DNA of 64,000 bases from Sphingobacterium alkalisoli. Lineage in GTDB: Bacteria; Bacteroidota; Bacteroidia; Sphingobacteriales; Sphingobacteriaceae. The position numbers and the translations under genes were made by a program. Shown one piece after another: positions 35,211-43,703 of this stretch. Below the pieces are notes generated by a model. That model was not told the origin of the DNA and did no database searches. It was given only the letters and a program-made list of their open reading frames with translations. The number at the start of each line of letters is the position of its first letter. Position 1 is the first letter of the stretch. The stretch is taken from the NCBI RefSeq assembly GCF_005049105.1, contig NZ_SUKA01000011.1, positions 62,001 through 126,000 on the forward strand, in the 5' to 3' direction.

Positions 35211-36965
35211 ATGCACAGAACACATACTTGTGGCGACTTAAGAATTGCCGATTTAGGAAAAACCGTAACACTAAGTGGTTGGGTTCAAAAATCTCGTGAT
35301 TTGGGAGGGATGACCTTTATAGATGTACGTGATCGATATGGAATCACTCAATTGACTTTCAATAGTGATGATGATGATATTCTACGGGCAAAAGCAAGAG
35401 AATTGGGTCGCGAATTTGTTATAAAAGTAACCGGAGCTGTAATTGAGCGTTCGAGTAAAAACTCAAAAATCCCCACGGGAGAAATTGAAATAAAAGTTTC
35501 TTCTCTAGACATATTAAATAAAGCTAAATTGCCTCCTTTTACCATAGAAGACGATACAGATGGGGGTGATGACATACGGATGAAATTCCGCTATTTGGAT
35601 TTGAGACGCAATCCAGTGCGAGAAAATTTGGTCTTACGGCACAAAATGGCCCAAGAAATCCGTCGTTATCTCGACGAACAGGATTTTCTCGAGGTTGAGA
35701 CTCCTGTTCTAATCAAATCCACACCTGAAGGAGCGCGAGACTTCGTAGTGCCTTCTCGTATGAATCCAGGTGAATTTTATGCACTTCCTCAATCACCACA
35801 GACATTCAAGCAATTACTGATGGTGTCCGGATTTGACCGCTACTTTCAAATTGTAAAATGTTTCCGCGATGAGGATTTACGTGCCGATCGTCAACCAGAA
35901 TTCACACAAATTGACTGCGAAATGTCTTTTGTAGAGCAAGAAGATATTTTAAACATGTTTGAAGGTTTGACTAAACATCTATTTCTTAAAGTAAAAAACA
36001 TTGATTTAGGTCAAGTACCACGGATGACCTATGCTGATGCCATGCGACTGTATGGTTCAGATAAACCTGACACGCGATTTGACATGCAATTCGTAGAACT
36101 TAACAATATCGTAAAAGATAAGGGTTTTCCAGTTTTTGACCAGGCCGAGTTAGTAGTGGGAATTAATGCCACTGGCGCCGCACACTATACCCGCAAACAA
36201 ATAGACGAATTGACGGCTTTTGTAAAACGTCCACAAATAGGTGCTACAGGCTTAATATACGCACGCCACAACGAAGATGGCACCATAAAATCTTCGGTTG
36301 ACAAATTTTTTAATGCTGAAGAATTAGAAAAATGGAACCAAGCTTTTGAGGGAAAGTCGGGCGACTTATTCTTAATCATGGCGGGCTCTACCGATAAAGT
36401 ACGAAAGCAGTTAAATGAATTGCGCCTTGAAATAGGCAATCAGCTAGGACTGCGCGATAAAAACAAATTTTCTCCCTTATGGGTTATGGATTTTCCTCTA
36501 TTGGAGTGGGACGAAGACACAGCCCGATACCATGCGATGCATCACCCCTTTACGTCGCCAAAGCCGGAGGATATTACCTTATTAGACACTCATCCCGGAG
36601 AAGTAAGAGCAAATGCGTATGATTTGGTCATCAATGGTGTGGAAATAGGTGGTGGTTCTATTCGTATCCACGACAAAGAATTACAGTCTCTAATGTTCAA
36701 ACATTTGGGGTTCACCCCCGAAGAAGCACAAAAACAGTTTGGGTTTCTATTGGAAGCCTTTACCTATGGGGCTCCCCCACATGGCGGGTTGGCTTTCGGT
36801 TTTGACCGTTTAGTTTCCATTTTTGCAGGACATGATACCATTCGAGATGTTATTGCTTTTCCGAAAAACAATTCGGGACGTGATATTATGATTGACGCCC
36901 CCTCAACTGTTGCACAAGAACAACTGAACGAATTGAGTCTAGCACTCGCTATCAAAACCAAATAA
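35211..36965 (+). CDS. aspS: aspartate--tRNA ligase
   Basis: Class II aminoacyl-tRNA synthetase, cytoplasmic. From the ATG at 35211 it has 584 residues, the normal bacterial length. The OB-fold anticodon domain comes first (HTCGDLRIADLGKTVTLSGW), then motif 2 (FRDEDLRADRQPEFTQ), the bacterial GAD insert (about 285-420), and motif 3 (GLAFGFDRLVSIFAG). The frame is open 98 codons further up to 34917, but MHRTHTCG is the family's N-terminus. A terminator at 37003-37037 follows. Divergent from the dcw cluster. Confidence 0.97.
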   Translation: MHRTHTCGDLRIADLGKTVTLSGWVQKSRDLGGMTFIDVRDRYGITQLTFNSDDDDILRAKARELGREFVIKVTGAVIERSSKNSKIPTGEIEIKVSSLDILNKAKLPPFTIEDDTDGGDDIRMKFRYLDLRRNPVRENLVLRHKMAQEIRRYLDEQDFLEVETPVLIKSTPEGARDFVVPSRMNPGEFYALPQSPQTFKQLLMVSGFDRYFQIVKCFRDEDLRADRQPEFTQIDCEMSFVEQEDILNMFEGLTKHLFLKVKNIDLGQVPRMTYADAMRLYGSDKPDTRFDMQFVELNNIVKDKGFPVFDQAELVVGINATGAAHYTRKQIDELTAFVKRPQIGATGLIYARHNEDGTIKSSVDKFFNAEELEKWNQAFEGKSGDLFLIMAGSTDKVRKQLNELRLEIGNQLGLRDKNKFSPLWVMDFPLLEWDEDTARYHAMHHPFTSPKPEDITLLDTHPGEVRANAYDLVINGVEIGGGSIRIHDKELQSLMFKHLGFTPEEAQKQFGFLLEAFTYGAPPHGGLAFGFDRLVSIFAGHDTIRDVIAFPKNNSGRDIMIDAPSTVAQEQLNELSLALAIKTK

Positions 36966-37002
36966 GTATATATAACAGGTTTAAATATTTTACGTTATAT
37001 TT

Positions 37003-37037
37003 AAAAGTTGGTTATCCTATAACCAGCTTTTATTTTT
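37003..37037 (+). terminator. rho-independent terminator of aspS
   Basis: AAAAGTTGGTTAT pairs with ATAACCAGCTTTT (one T-G pair) around CCT and is followed by TATTTTT. It begins 38 bases after the aspS stop. Its left arm and T-tract coincide with the -33 and -7 elements of the lutB promoter. Confidence 0.8.
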
Positions 37038-37038
37038 G
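37008..37038 (+). promoter_or_regulatory. lutB promoter (TTG-N20-TATTTTTG) embedded in the aspS terminator
   Basis: TTG (37008-37010) and TATTTTTG (37031-37038) are separated by exactly 20 bases. Transcription from about 37045 would leave a 17-base leader containing the Shine-Dalgarno AAAGGAG just before the lutB ATG. Confidence 0.7.
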
Positions 37039-37061
37039 AATCAGATTAGTAAAGGAGTTTC

Positions 37062-38453
37062 ATGCCGCAAACTATTGCAGATAAATTTTTAACGGATAGC
37101 GCTATCAAATCTTTTGATCAACGCCATCGTGATATTATTACGACGAGTATTGACAAGTACAATATAGCCTTCGAAAGAGGAAAGAGTAAATTTTACGACT
37201 TAGAAAATTCGAAAAAAAAAGCTAATCTCGTAAAATGGAAAGTGATGGAAAACCTCGACCGCTACCTGGTGGAGTTTGAAACTAATTTCACTAAACAAGG
37301 CGGCAAAGTCATCTGGGCAAATGATGCCGAAGAGGCGCGTCAGGAAATAGGGAAAATTATGGATCTACATCATGCGAACTCAGTGATAAAATCTAAATCC
37401 ATGGCGACCGAAGAAATCGAGTTAAATCATTTTTTAGAAGAAAAAGGAATAGAGACGACTGAAAGTGACCTCGGCGAATATATCATACAACTTTTGGATC
37501 ACAAACCCTATCATTTTGTTACTCCAGCTATGCACTTAAGCTTGGAGGATATTGCTCAACTATTTCATGAGAAATTCGAAACTCCCTTAGAAGCTACTGC
37601 AGAGCAACTTACCCTAAAAGCAAGGGAGTTACTTCGCCAAAAATACACTTCTGCAGATATTGGAATTTCGGGTGCCAACTTTCTCGTTGCGGACACAGGT
37701 AGTATCGCAATCACCGAAAATGAAGGCAATGCCCGTCTTACGACTACTTTTCCCGATGTGCATATAGCAGTAGTGGGAATTGAGAAAGTAATACCTAGTA
37801 TAATGGATCTGGATATATTTTGGCCTCTTTTAGCTTCACATGGAACGGGGCAAAATTTAACGGCGTACAACACGATTTTAAATGGGCCGAAGAAAGAAAC
37901 AGATACGGACGGCCCCCGTGAGATGTATGTAATATTACTCGATAACGGCCGCACAAAACTCCTAGAACAAAAGGATCAACGTCAAGGCCTGTATTGTATA
38001 CGCTGTGGATCATGCCTTAATGTCTGCCCTATCTATCAAAATATTGGTGGGCATACATACGACACCACTTATCAAGGACCAATTGGTTCTTTAATCTCGC
38101 CCCATCTAAGTGGCATGAAAGAATTTAAACATTTATCTTATGCATCGAGCCTTTGCGGCAAATGTACTGAGGTATGCCCTGTAGGTATCGATATCCAAAA
38201 AATGCTATTGGTCAATAGAAGAGATTCTGTCCAAGAAAACTTGGTAACACCAATGGAAAAAAGGATGTGGAAGGGATTTACTTACGCCATTCAAAGAAGG
38301 AAATTGGTTGATTTGTTTGGGGGAAAATTGAAAAATTTCTTTGTTCGCAACTTTTTTAAAAAATCATGGGGAAAAAACAGAGAATTACCCAAATTTCCGA
38401 ACAAATCGTTCTCGAAACAATGGAAAGACCAACAAAAAGAATTAGGCAAATAA
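37062..38453 (+). CDS. lutB: LutB-type iron-sulfur lactate utilisation protein
   Basis: 463 residues. An LUD domain (about 60-300) is followed by two [4Fe-4S] motifs: C312-x2-C315-x2-C318-x3-C322 (CIRCGSCLNVCP) and C365-x2-C368-x3-C372 (CGKCTEVCP). In the family this is the electron-transferring subunit of the LutABC L-lactate dehydrogenase. LutA and LutC are not next to it, so partners lie elsewhere or the role differs. AAAGGAG is a good Shine-Dalgarno. A small membrane protein gene follows 1 base after the stop. Confidence 0.9.
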   Translation: MPQTIADKFLTDSAIKSFDQRHRDIITTSIDKYNIAFERGKSKFYDLENSKKKANLVKWKVMENLDRYLVEFETNFTKQGGKVIWANDAEEARQEIGKIMDLHHANSVIKSKSMATEEIELNHFLEEKGIETTESDLGEYIIQLLDHKPYHFVTPAMHLSLEDIAQLFHEKFETPLEATAEQLTLKARELLRQKYTSADIGISGANFLVADTGSIAITENEGNARLTTTFPDVHIAVVGIEKVIPSIMDLDIFWPLLASHGTGQNLTAYNTILNGPKKETDTDGPREMYVILLDNGRTKLLEQKDQRQGLYCIRCGSCLNVCPIYQNIGGHTYDTTYQGPIGSLISPHLSGMKEFKHLSYASSLCGKCTEVCPVGIDIQKMLLVNRRDSVQENLVTPMEKRMWKGFTYAIQRRKLVDLFGGKLKNFFVRNFFKKSWGKNRELPKFPNKSFSKQWKDQQKELGK

Positions 38454-38454
38454 T

Positions 38455-38649
38455 ATGGATAAGCAATCGCAGTTGGCAATAAGCAGTGCCGTATTTTTCT
38501 TTATCATAGCATCGCCTCTATTATTCGGTTTATCACGACTGGTAAATGATCCGCTCAGCATCACCTCTTCGGCTCTTAGCGCATCTGTCGGTGCAGTCAT
38601 TTATTTTTTTATGATAAAAAGAAAACTTAAGAAAAAGGGAGAGCGGTAG
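38455..38649 (+). CDS. small two-helix membrane protein, unknown function
   Basis: 64 residues. A hydrophobic helix (AISSAVFFFIIASPLLFGLS), a short polar turn, a second helix (SALSASVGAVIYFFMI) and a basic tail (KRKLKKKGER) are visible. I do not recognise a family. The ATG is one base after the lutB stop, so it is almost surely cotranscribed, and may be a membrane anchor or accessory for that system (inference). A strong hairpin at 38682-38713 closes the unit. Confidence 0.7.
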   Translation: MDKQSQLAISSAVFFFIIASPLLFGLSRLVNDPLSITSSALSASVGAVIYFFMIKRKLKKKGER

Positions 38650-38681
38650 CAAGAATTTATAAATTTGTTTTACTTAAATAA

Positions 38682-38713
38682 TTGAGGAGTCGATAAAATT
38701 ATCGACTCCTCAA
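38682..38713. terminator. bidirectional hairpin between the lut unit and the vWA gene
   Basis: TTGAGGAGTCGATAA is perfectly complementary to TTATCGACTCCTCAA, leaving almost no loop (AA, or a 6-base loop if the inner pairs open). It lies between convergent genes, 3 bases from the vWA gene's stop. The following T-content is modest on both sides. Confidence 0.78.
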
Positions 38714-38716
38714 CCT

Positions 38717-40630
38717 TTAATTATTAACTATAGCTGTGGATTTTATCAAAGCTTTGGCATCTTCAGCCATACGGATGAATTCTGCTCTGTATCCTTCAGC
38801 ATCCTTTCCTTTGGCTAGTTTGGCCCTCTCAATTAAGCTATCAAAATCAGCATTTTGTTTAAAATCCGAATTTCGAAGAAGCATCCCGAACTCAGCTACA
38901 GAAGCCGCAAACTGAAAATCTTCGCTCATAGCCGATATATTTCTTGCAATCTTAGGCACAACCTCCTGCTTCAGTTTACTTCTTTCTCCATCAGGTTCCT
39001 TGTAACGAAATTTTACGGTAGCTAATTCGGCAGAATTATTTTCGACAGCTTTCCTCTCTTTTTTCTGGTATTTCAAATCGTCTACCAAACTAATGATTTC
39101 GCTCTTTATTCCGACGGGCACTACCTCGTAGATAGCCGTAACTGCATGACCAACTCCCATATCTCCCCCTAATTTATTATCATTATTAAAATCTTCAGCG
39201 GCCAGTAGTCGATTTTCGTATCCAATCAAACGATATGCTTGTACAACCGCAGGATTGAACTCGACTTGAATCTTTACATCCTTTGCTACTGTGAATAATG
39301 TGCCTCCAAATTCAGTGATAATAGCTTTTCGTGCTTCAGAAATATTATCGATGTAAGCATAATTTCCGTGTCCTTTATTGGCCAACAACTCCAGCTTACT
39401 ATCTTTATAGTTGCCCATTCCATAGCCCAAAATAGAAATATGCACACCACTCTCACGTTCCTTAGCGATTAGCTTTTCCATATCATCATCCGAAGAAGCT
39501 CCCACATTGAAATCACCGTCTGTAGCCATCACTATCCTATTATTTCCATTTTTCACAAAATTTTGGCGAGCAATTTTATACGCCATTTTTAGACCATCTC
39601 CCCCTGCGGTACTTCCTCCTGCCTTAAGATCTTCAATAACATCCTTTATCTTCATTTTCTGATTACCAGAGACGCTTTCTAATGCAACATTGGCATTACC
39701 AGCGTAAGTTACAATAGCTACCTTATCAACCTCTCGTAACTGGTCAACTAATAATTTAAGAGACGATTTTACTAAAGGCAACTTGTTAGCGTTCATCATG
39801 GATCCCGAAATATCCACTAGAAAAACAAAATTGGAAGTGGGTAACTTTTCAGTAGGCACATTTTTCGCTTTTAGCGAAATGCGCAACAATTGATGTCTGG
39901 TGTTCCAAGGTGCTTGAGCGAGCTCCGTCTTTATATTAACAGGATCTCCATTTTCCGGTGCGTCCAAACTGTATTGAAAATAATTGATCATCTCTTCTAT
40001 GCGGACCGCATCTAACGGAGGCAACTGTCCAGACTTGATAAAACGACGAACATTGCCATAAGATGCAGCGTCAACATCAGCGGCAAAAGTTGAAAGCGGT
40101 TGATTCAATGGATTAATAAATTTATTTTCCTCTATTCCGTTATAACTTTCGCTTTGCTGCGCCCCCCTTATTGGTGATACACCGCGGATACGGATATGCT
40201 TCTGTTGGGAGTAAGCTGCACCAATGTTTAAACCAGCTACATTTCCTTGAAATAGGTTAACGGCAGCAACTGTAGATCCGGTCGTTACCGTCCTTGTCAC
40301 CGTACCATACCCCGCGACGACGACTTCATCCAATTGATTAACTCGAGCTAATAGAATAACATCAATCCTATTTGATTTCCCTACTTTGATAGATTGTGAG
40401 ACATAGCCTATATAATTAAATGTTAATTCATCCCCCTCCACTGCATCAATGCTGTAAGCACCACTTTGATTCGATATTACGTTTATCTTCTTAGTAACAT
40501 TACGTACTTCAACTCCGGCAATCGGCACCTTAGCTTCATCAATAATTTTACCTGTTATGGTCTTTGCGTGAACGTGATTTCCTACCACTATGGTAAAAAT
40601 CAAAAGAATAGATGATATTAAAGCTTTCAT
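38717..40630 (-). CDS. secreted vWA-domain protein (YfbK-like) with N-terminal CarboxypepD-reg and SusC-plug-like segment
   Basis: 637 residues with a signal peptide (MKALISSILLIFTIVVGNHVHA). Residues 23-95 form a carboxypeptidase-regulatory-like domain (GKIIDEAKVPIAGVEV, then GYVSQSIKV). Residues 100-150 read like the plug of a SusC-type receptor (LDEVVVAGYGTVTRTV, QGNVAGLNI, IRIRGVSPIRG), but no beta-barrel follows. Instead comes the YfbK-type region (YGNVRRFIKSGQLPPLDAVR), a vWA domain with the metal site D273-x-S-x-S, MATDGDFNVG, and a DUF3520-like end. Divergent from an ECF-like sigma factor gene 80 bases away. Periplasmic or surface location expected; ligand unknown. Confidence 0.85.
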   Translation of the reverse strand: MKALISSILLIFTIVVGNHVHAKTITGKIIDEAKVPIAGVEVRNVTKKINVISNQSGAYSIDAVEGDELTFNYIGYVSQSIKVGKSNRIDVILLARVNQLDEVVVAGYGTVTRTVTTGSTVAAVNLFQGNVAGLNIGAAYSQQKHIRIRGVSPIRGAQQSESYNGIEENKFINPLNQPLSTFAADVDAASYGNVRRFIKSGQLPPLDAVRIEEMINYFQYSLDAPENGDPVNIKTELAQAPWNTRHQLLRISLKAKNVPTEKLPTSNFVFLVDISGSMMNANKLPLVKSSLKLLVDQLREVDKVAIVTYAGNANVALESVSGNQKMKIKDVIEDLKAGGSTAGGDGLKMAYKIARQNFVKNGNNRIVMATDGDFNVGASSDDDMEKLIAKERESGVHISILGYGMGNYKDSKLELLANKGHGNYAYIDNISEARKAIITEFGGTLFTVAKDVKIQVEFNPAVVQAYRLIGYENRLLAAEDFNNDNKLGGDMGVGHAVTAIYEVVPVGIKSEIISLVDDLKYQKKERKAVENNSAELATVKFRYKEPDGERSKLKQEVVPKIARNISAMSEDFQFAASVAEFGMLLRNSDFKQNADFDSLIERAKLAKGKDAEGYRAEFIRMAEDAKALIKSTAIVNN

Positions 40631-40710
40631 GATTTATAAATTTTGACAAGGGATGCGGCGAAACATAAATTTCCATAAATGAGAAAAAAAAATTATTTTG
40701 ACCCCTGATT

Positions 40711-41289
40711 ATGAAGTTGTTCAATTCATCAAAGGTATCAGTTACAAACGACGATTCTCTATTAGAGAATTATCGCGCTACCGGTGACTTAAAATTTTTG
40801 GGAGAATTATACCAGAGGCATACCGAAATGGTGTATTATGTGTGTTTGCGTTACTTTAAAGAAAGTGAACGAAGTAAAGATGCTGTCATGCATATTTTTG
40901 AAGAACTTATAGCCAAAGTAAATAAACAGGAAATTAAAGTATTTGCCAAATGGCTATATGTTGTAAGCAAAAATCACTGTTTGATGACATTGCGAAGCAC
41001 GAAGAATAATTATGAAATTCCAGTAGATAATTTTGTGGAATTCGCCGCTTTCCTGCATCAGGAAGAAAATTATATAGACAAGGAAGAACGATTATCTCAA
41101 TTAGAACGTTGTATAGATAAGTTACCAGAGAAGCAACGGATTAGTGTAGATCTATTTTTCATCAACGAAAAATCCTATAATGAAGTGGTAGATATAACTG
41201 GTTATAGCATAAATGACGTAAAAAGCTATATCCAAAATGGTAAGCGGAATTTAAAAATTTGTATGGAAAAGAACCATGAGCAAGATTAA
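40711..41289 (+). CDS. ECF-like sigma-70 family RNA polymerase sigma factor
   Basis: 192 residues. Sigma region 2 (about 28-100: LGELYQRHTEMVYYVCLRYF, then AKWLYVVSKNHCLM) and region 4 (about 128-185: LEKLPEKQRI-type QLERCIDKLPEKQRI, SYNEVVDITGYSINDVKSY, IQNGKRNLK) are clear, and there is no region 1 or 3. The stop overlaps the start of the putative anti-sigma gene by 14 bases, which indicates translational coupling. Its regulon is unknown; the divergent vWA gene and the nearby tonB gene are candidates. Confidence 0.9.
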   Translation: MKLFNSSKVSVTNDDSLLENYRATGDLKFLGELYQRHTEMVYYVCLRYFKESERSKDAVMHIFEELIAKVNKQEIKVFAKWLYVVSKNHCLMTLRSTKNNYEIPVDNFVEFAAFLHQEENYIDKEERLSQLERCIDKLPEKQRISVDLFFINEKSYNEVVDITGYSINDVKSYIQNGKRNLKICMEKNHEQD

Positions 41290-42634
41290 TCCAGATATCA
41301 ATTACATGCGACGCTATGTAAATGGTGAGCTCAGTCCCCGAGAGATGTTTGAGCTTGAACGCGCTGTCCAAAAGGATGAGATGCTAATGGATATACTGTT
41401 GGGAATGGAACATGAACACCGTCATAATTACCCCTCTGATTTAAACGATTTAAAACAACGTATCCGCGTACGGAGTCATTTATCCGATACCAAACATCTA
41501 TTCCCATGGAGACCCCTTTCTCTAGCAGCTTCATTATTATTAGTTTTAGGCCTGGGGGGATATTGGATCTGGAATAATAGCCACTCAACAAAAGAAACCT
41601 TAATTGCGCATTCACCCGAAGAGTTAAATAAAACCACTCCATCGACAAATACAGGTCCCGCTGGCGATGGAAAAACGGAAGAAAAACCACAGGTTACCAG
41701 TCAGAATTCTATCTCAAATTCACCCGACTTAAAAAACAATGATTTAGTTAATAGGGAAAAACAAGCGAATAAAGTCGCCTCGAGAGCTTATACACCAACT
41801 AAAAAAGAAACCATTCCTAATATTCCTTTTCCACGTCAAACTGCCCTTCGGGATAGCCCTGCTTATAGTGTCGCAACATTAAAATCTTCAAAAGCTGGAA
41901 ATCTTATAGTAATACAAAATAGCCCTAGTAAAGAAGAAATCGTAATTGGTGGGAGCACATTAGATAATAATAAAGAACACGTTATCGCTGCAAATATCCC
42001 ACAACAGATACAAGGACGCGCCGAAGGGGTGCATGGTGTCGATGTAAGCAAAAATTCTTTCGGTAATAGAGCTGCACTATCGAGGCTTAATGTGGATGCA
42101 CAATCCAACTATATTCTAGGACAAGTGCTTGACAAACAATCTGGAAATCCAATCAACAACGTTCAAATAAAAGACATTGAGAGCAACAATATTATTAACA
42201 CAGATTCCGCTGGCAATTTCGTGTATGCGGCTAACAGAAAAAATGCACCCTTGGAAATTAATGCTGTCGGATACGAAAAAGAAAAAATCCTTGCCGACAA
42301 CTCATCTCAGACTATCTTGTTGAATCGTCACGATTCCACTTTAGATGAAGTGGTTATAACCTCAGCCAGGAATCCTGTGAAAAGTGAGCCCGTGTCAGGA
42401 TGGAAAGAATTTAGAGCTTATGTAAATGCAGAGACTAAGAAGATTAAGTTAGGAAAAGGTATTGTAACGCTGACTTTTTCCATAAATGCCGATGGAAAAC
42501 CGGAAAACATCCTCGTCAGGAAATCTGCTAATTCAAATCTAGATAAAAAAGCAATCGAAATTATTCAGCAAGGACCTAGTTGGATATTAGAAAAAAATGG
42601 AAAACCTGTTTTTTTAACCATAGAATTCAAATAG
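41276..42634 (+). CDS. putative anti-sigma membrane protein with periplasmic CarboxypepD-reg and TonB C-terminal domains
   Basis: 452 residues. The cytoplasmic part (1-78) starts MRRYVNGELSPREMFELERA at residue 11, as in Bacteroidota anti-sigma proteins. One membrane helix is at about 81-99. A polar linker follows, then a plug-like stretch (IQGRAEGVHGVDV, 245-257), a CarboxypepD-reg domain (about 279-350: GQVLDKQSGNPINNVQI), LDEVVITS (356-363), and a TonB-C-like domain (about 393-452: GIVTLTFSINADGKPENILV). It overlaps the sigma gene by 14 bases. The anti-sigma role is inferred from position and N-terminal pattern. The TonB-C domain on such a protein is unusual. Confidence 0.75.
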   Translation: MSKINPDINYMRRYVNGELSPREMFELERAVQKDEMLMDILLGMEHEHRHNYPSDLNDLKQRIRVRSHLSDTKHLFPWRPLSLAASLLLVLGLGGYWIWNNSHSTKETLIAHSPEELNKTTPSTNTGPAGDGKTEEKPQVTSQNSISNSPDLKNNDLVNREKQANKVASRAYTPTKKETIPNIPFPRQTALRDSPAYSVATLKSSKAGNLIVIQNSPSKEEIVIGGSTLDNNKEHVIAANIPQQIQGRAEGVHGVDVSKNSFGNRAALSRLNVDAQSNYILGQVLDKQSGNPINNVQIKDIESNNIINTDSAGNFVYAANRKNAPLEINAVGYEKEKILADNSSQTILLNRHDSTLDEVVITSARNPVKSEPVSGWKEFRAYVNAETKKIKLGKGIVTLTFSINADGKPENILVRKSANSNLDKKAIEIIQQGPSWILEKNGKPVFLTIEFK

Positions 42635-42635
42635 A

Positions 42636-42668
42636 TTAGGTTCTCAAAATTGACTTTTGAGAACCTAA
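42636..42668. terminator. bidirectional hairpin between the anti-sigma and tonB genes
   Basis: TTAGGTTCTCAAAA is perfectly complementary to TTTTGAGAACCTAA around the loop TTGAC. It starts just after the anti-sigma stop and lies 30 bases beyond the tonB stop, so it can serve both convergent genes. T-tracts are weak. Confidence 0.75.
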
Positions 42669-42698
42669 GTATAAAATATTTACTGTAAATAATCGAGA

Positions 42699-43586
42699 CT
42701 AGTTATTTACAGTACTAAGACGTATAGGCAACGTGTATGCTACACGCACTGGCAGACCATTCTGAATGCCAGGGCTCCATTTTTTAGCTTTTCTTAACAG
42801 TTTTATCGCCGCATCTCCTGTACCAAACCCCATATCCCTTTTTACGTCAAACGAAGACAAACTTCCATCTTTTTCCACAACAAACGACACTTGAATAATT
42901 CCTTTTGCACCGTTGTCTATCGCAGATTGCGGAAAGTCGTAGTATTGAGCAACCCAATTTACAAATGCCGTCATCCCACCAGGAGGCTCGGGCATAACCT
43001 CGACAGAAATAAATGGCTTACCTTCTCCGTCATTGCCGCCATTTAGACTACCCATGGCTCTACCGCTCTCTGCACCGTCGCGTTTTGTGTTCCCAAAAGT
43101 TCCCCGTGGCACCAACTCTCCTCCTTTTACACCGTCCATTGTAATATTAGCCGGCAGTTTCTTCTTATCCATCACATCCTCAGTGCTCGTCATGTCTTCA
43201 GTTACCCGGGAAACATCAGTGGCATTGATTTCTGTAAACTTGATTAGATCCTGAGAAGATACATCCTGAGCAACCTGCTTCGGAGCATCCACCTCTATCG
43301 GATCTGGTAACAAAGGAGGTTCCATTTCTAGGGGCAATTCCGTGTCGTCAATTATCGCAGTTACAAAATTATCTTCGGGAGGACTATTGGGAATTGTACT
43401 GCTTTTAGAAAACGAATAGGCGACACTGCATAATCCAACGACAACGAATATAACGGCTCCAAGAGCTAAATTGGTTGCTTTGGGAGCCAAGGTACGAAGT
43501 TCATATGCTCCATATTCTTTATTGCGCCCTGCAAAAATGACATCCATCCACTCTTTTGTATAAATATCTGATTTGGAAAATAACAT
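42699..43586 (-). CDS. tonB: energy transducer TonB
   Basis: 295 residues: a cytoplasmic N-terminus with the Bacteroidota form WMDVIFAGRNKEYGAYELR, one membrane helix (about 35-58), and a Pro/acid-rich periplasmic spacer (LPLEMEPPLLPDPIEVDAPK). The TonB-C domain covers the last 90 residues or so (GIIQVSFVVEKDGSLSSFDV, ending PVRVAYTLPIRL). It passes proton-motive energy from ExbBD to outer-membrane receptors; exbBD is not adjacent. The leader contains a long inverted repeat (43588-43651) that ends one base before the start codon. Confidence 0.93.
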   Translation of the reverse strand: MLFSKSDIYTKEWMDVIFAGRNKEYGAYELRTLAPKATNLALGAVIFVVVGLCSVAYSFSKSSTIPNSPPEDNFVTAIIDDTELPLEMEPPLLPDPIEVDAPKQVAQDVSSQDLIKFTEINATDVSRVTEDMTSTEDVMDKKKLPANITMDGVKGGELVPRGTFGNTKRDGAESGRAMGSLNGGNDGEGKPFISVEVMPEPPGGMTAFVNWVAQYYDFPQSAIDNGAKGIIQVSFVVEKDGSLSSFDVKRDMGFGTGDAAIKLLRKAKKWSPGIQNGLPVRVAYTLPIRLSTVNN

Positions 43587-43587
43587 A

Positions 43588-43651
43588 ATGGAAAGTTTTA
43601 AAGGTTATTACTCTATTTTCTATTATGATGAAATAGGGTATAACTTTCCAT
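43588..43651 (-). promoter_or_regulatory. long inverted repeat in the tonB leader
   Basis: On the minus strand ATGGAAAGTT (43651-43642) is complementary to AACTTTCCAT (43597-43588). Partial inner pairing (TACCCTATTTC with GAAAATAGAGTA) narrows the loop. The 3' arm ends one base before the tonB ATG, so the structure could mask the ribosome binding region. Function is inferred. Confidence 0.5.
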
Positions 43652-43703
43652 AAAAAAATCATCAAAACTTAGATAATTTACTTTTGTCTACATGCGCAAT
43701 CAC

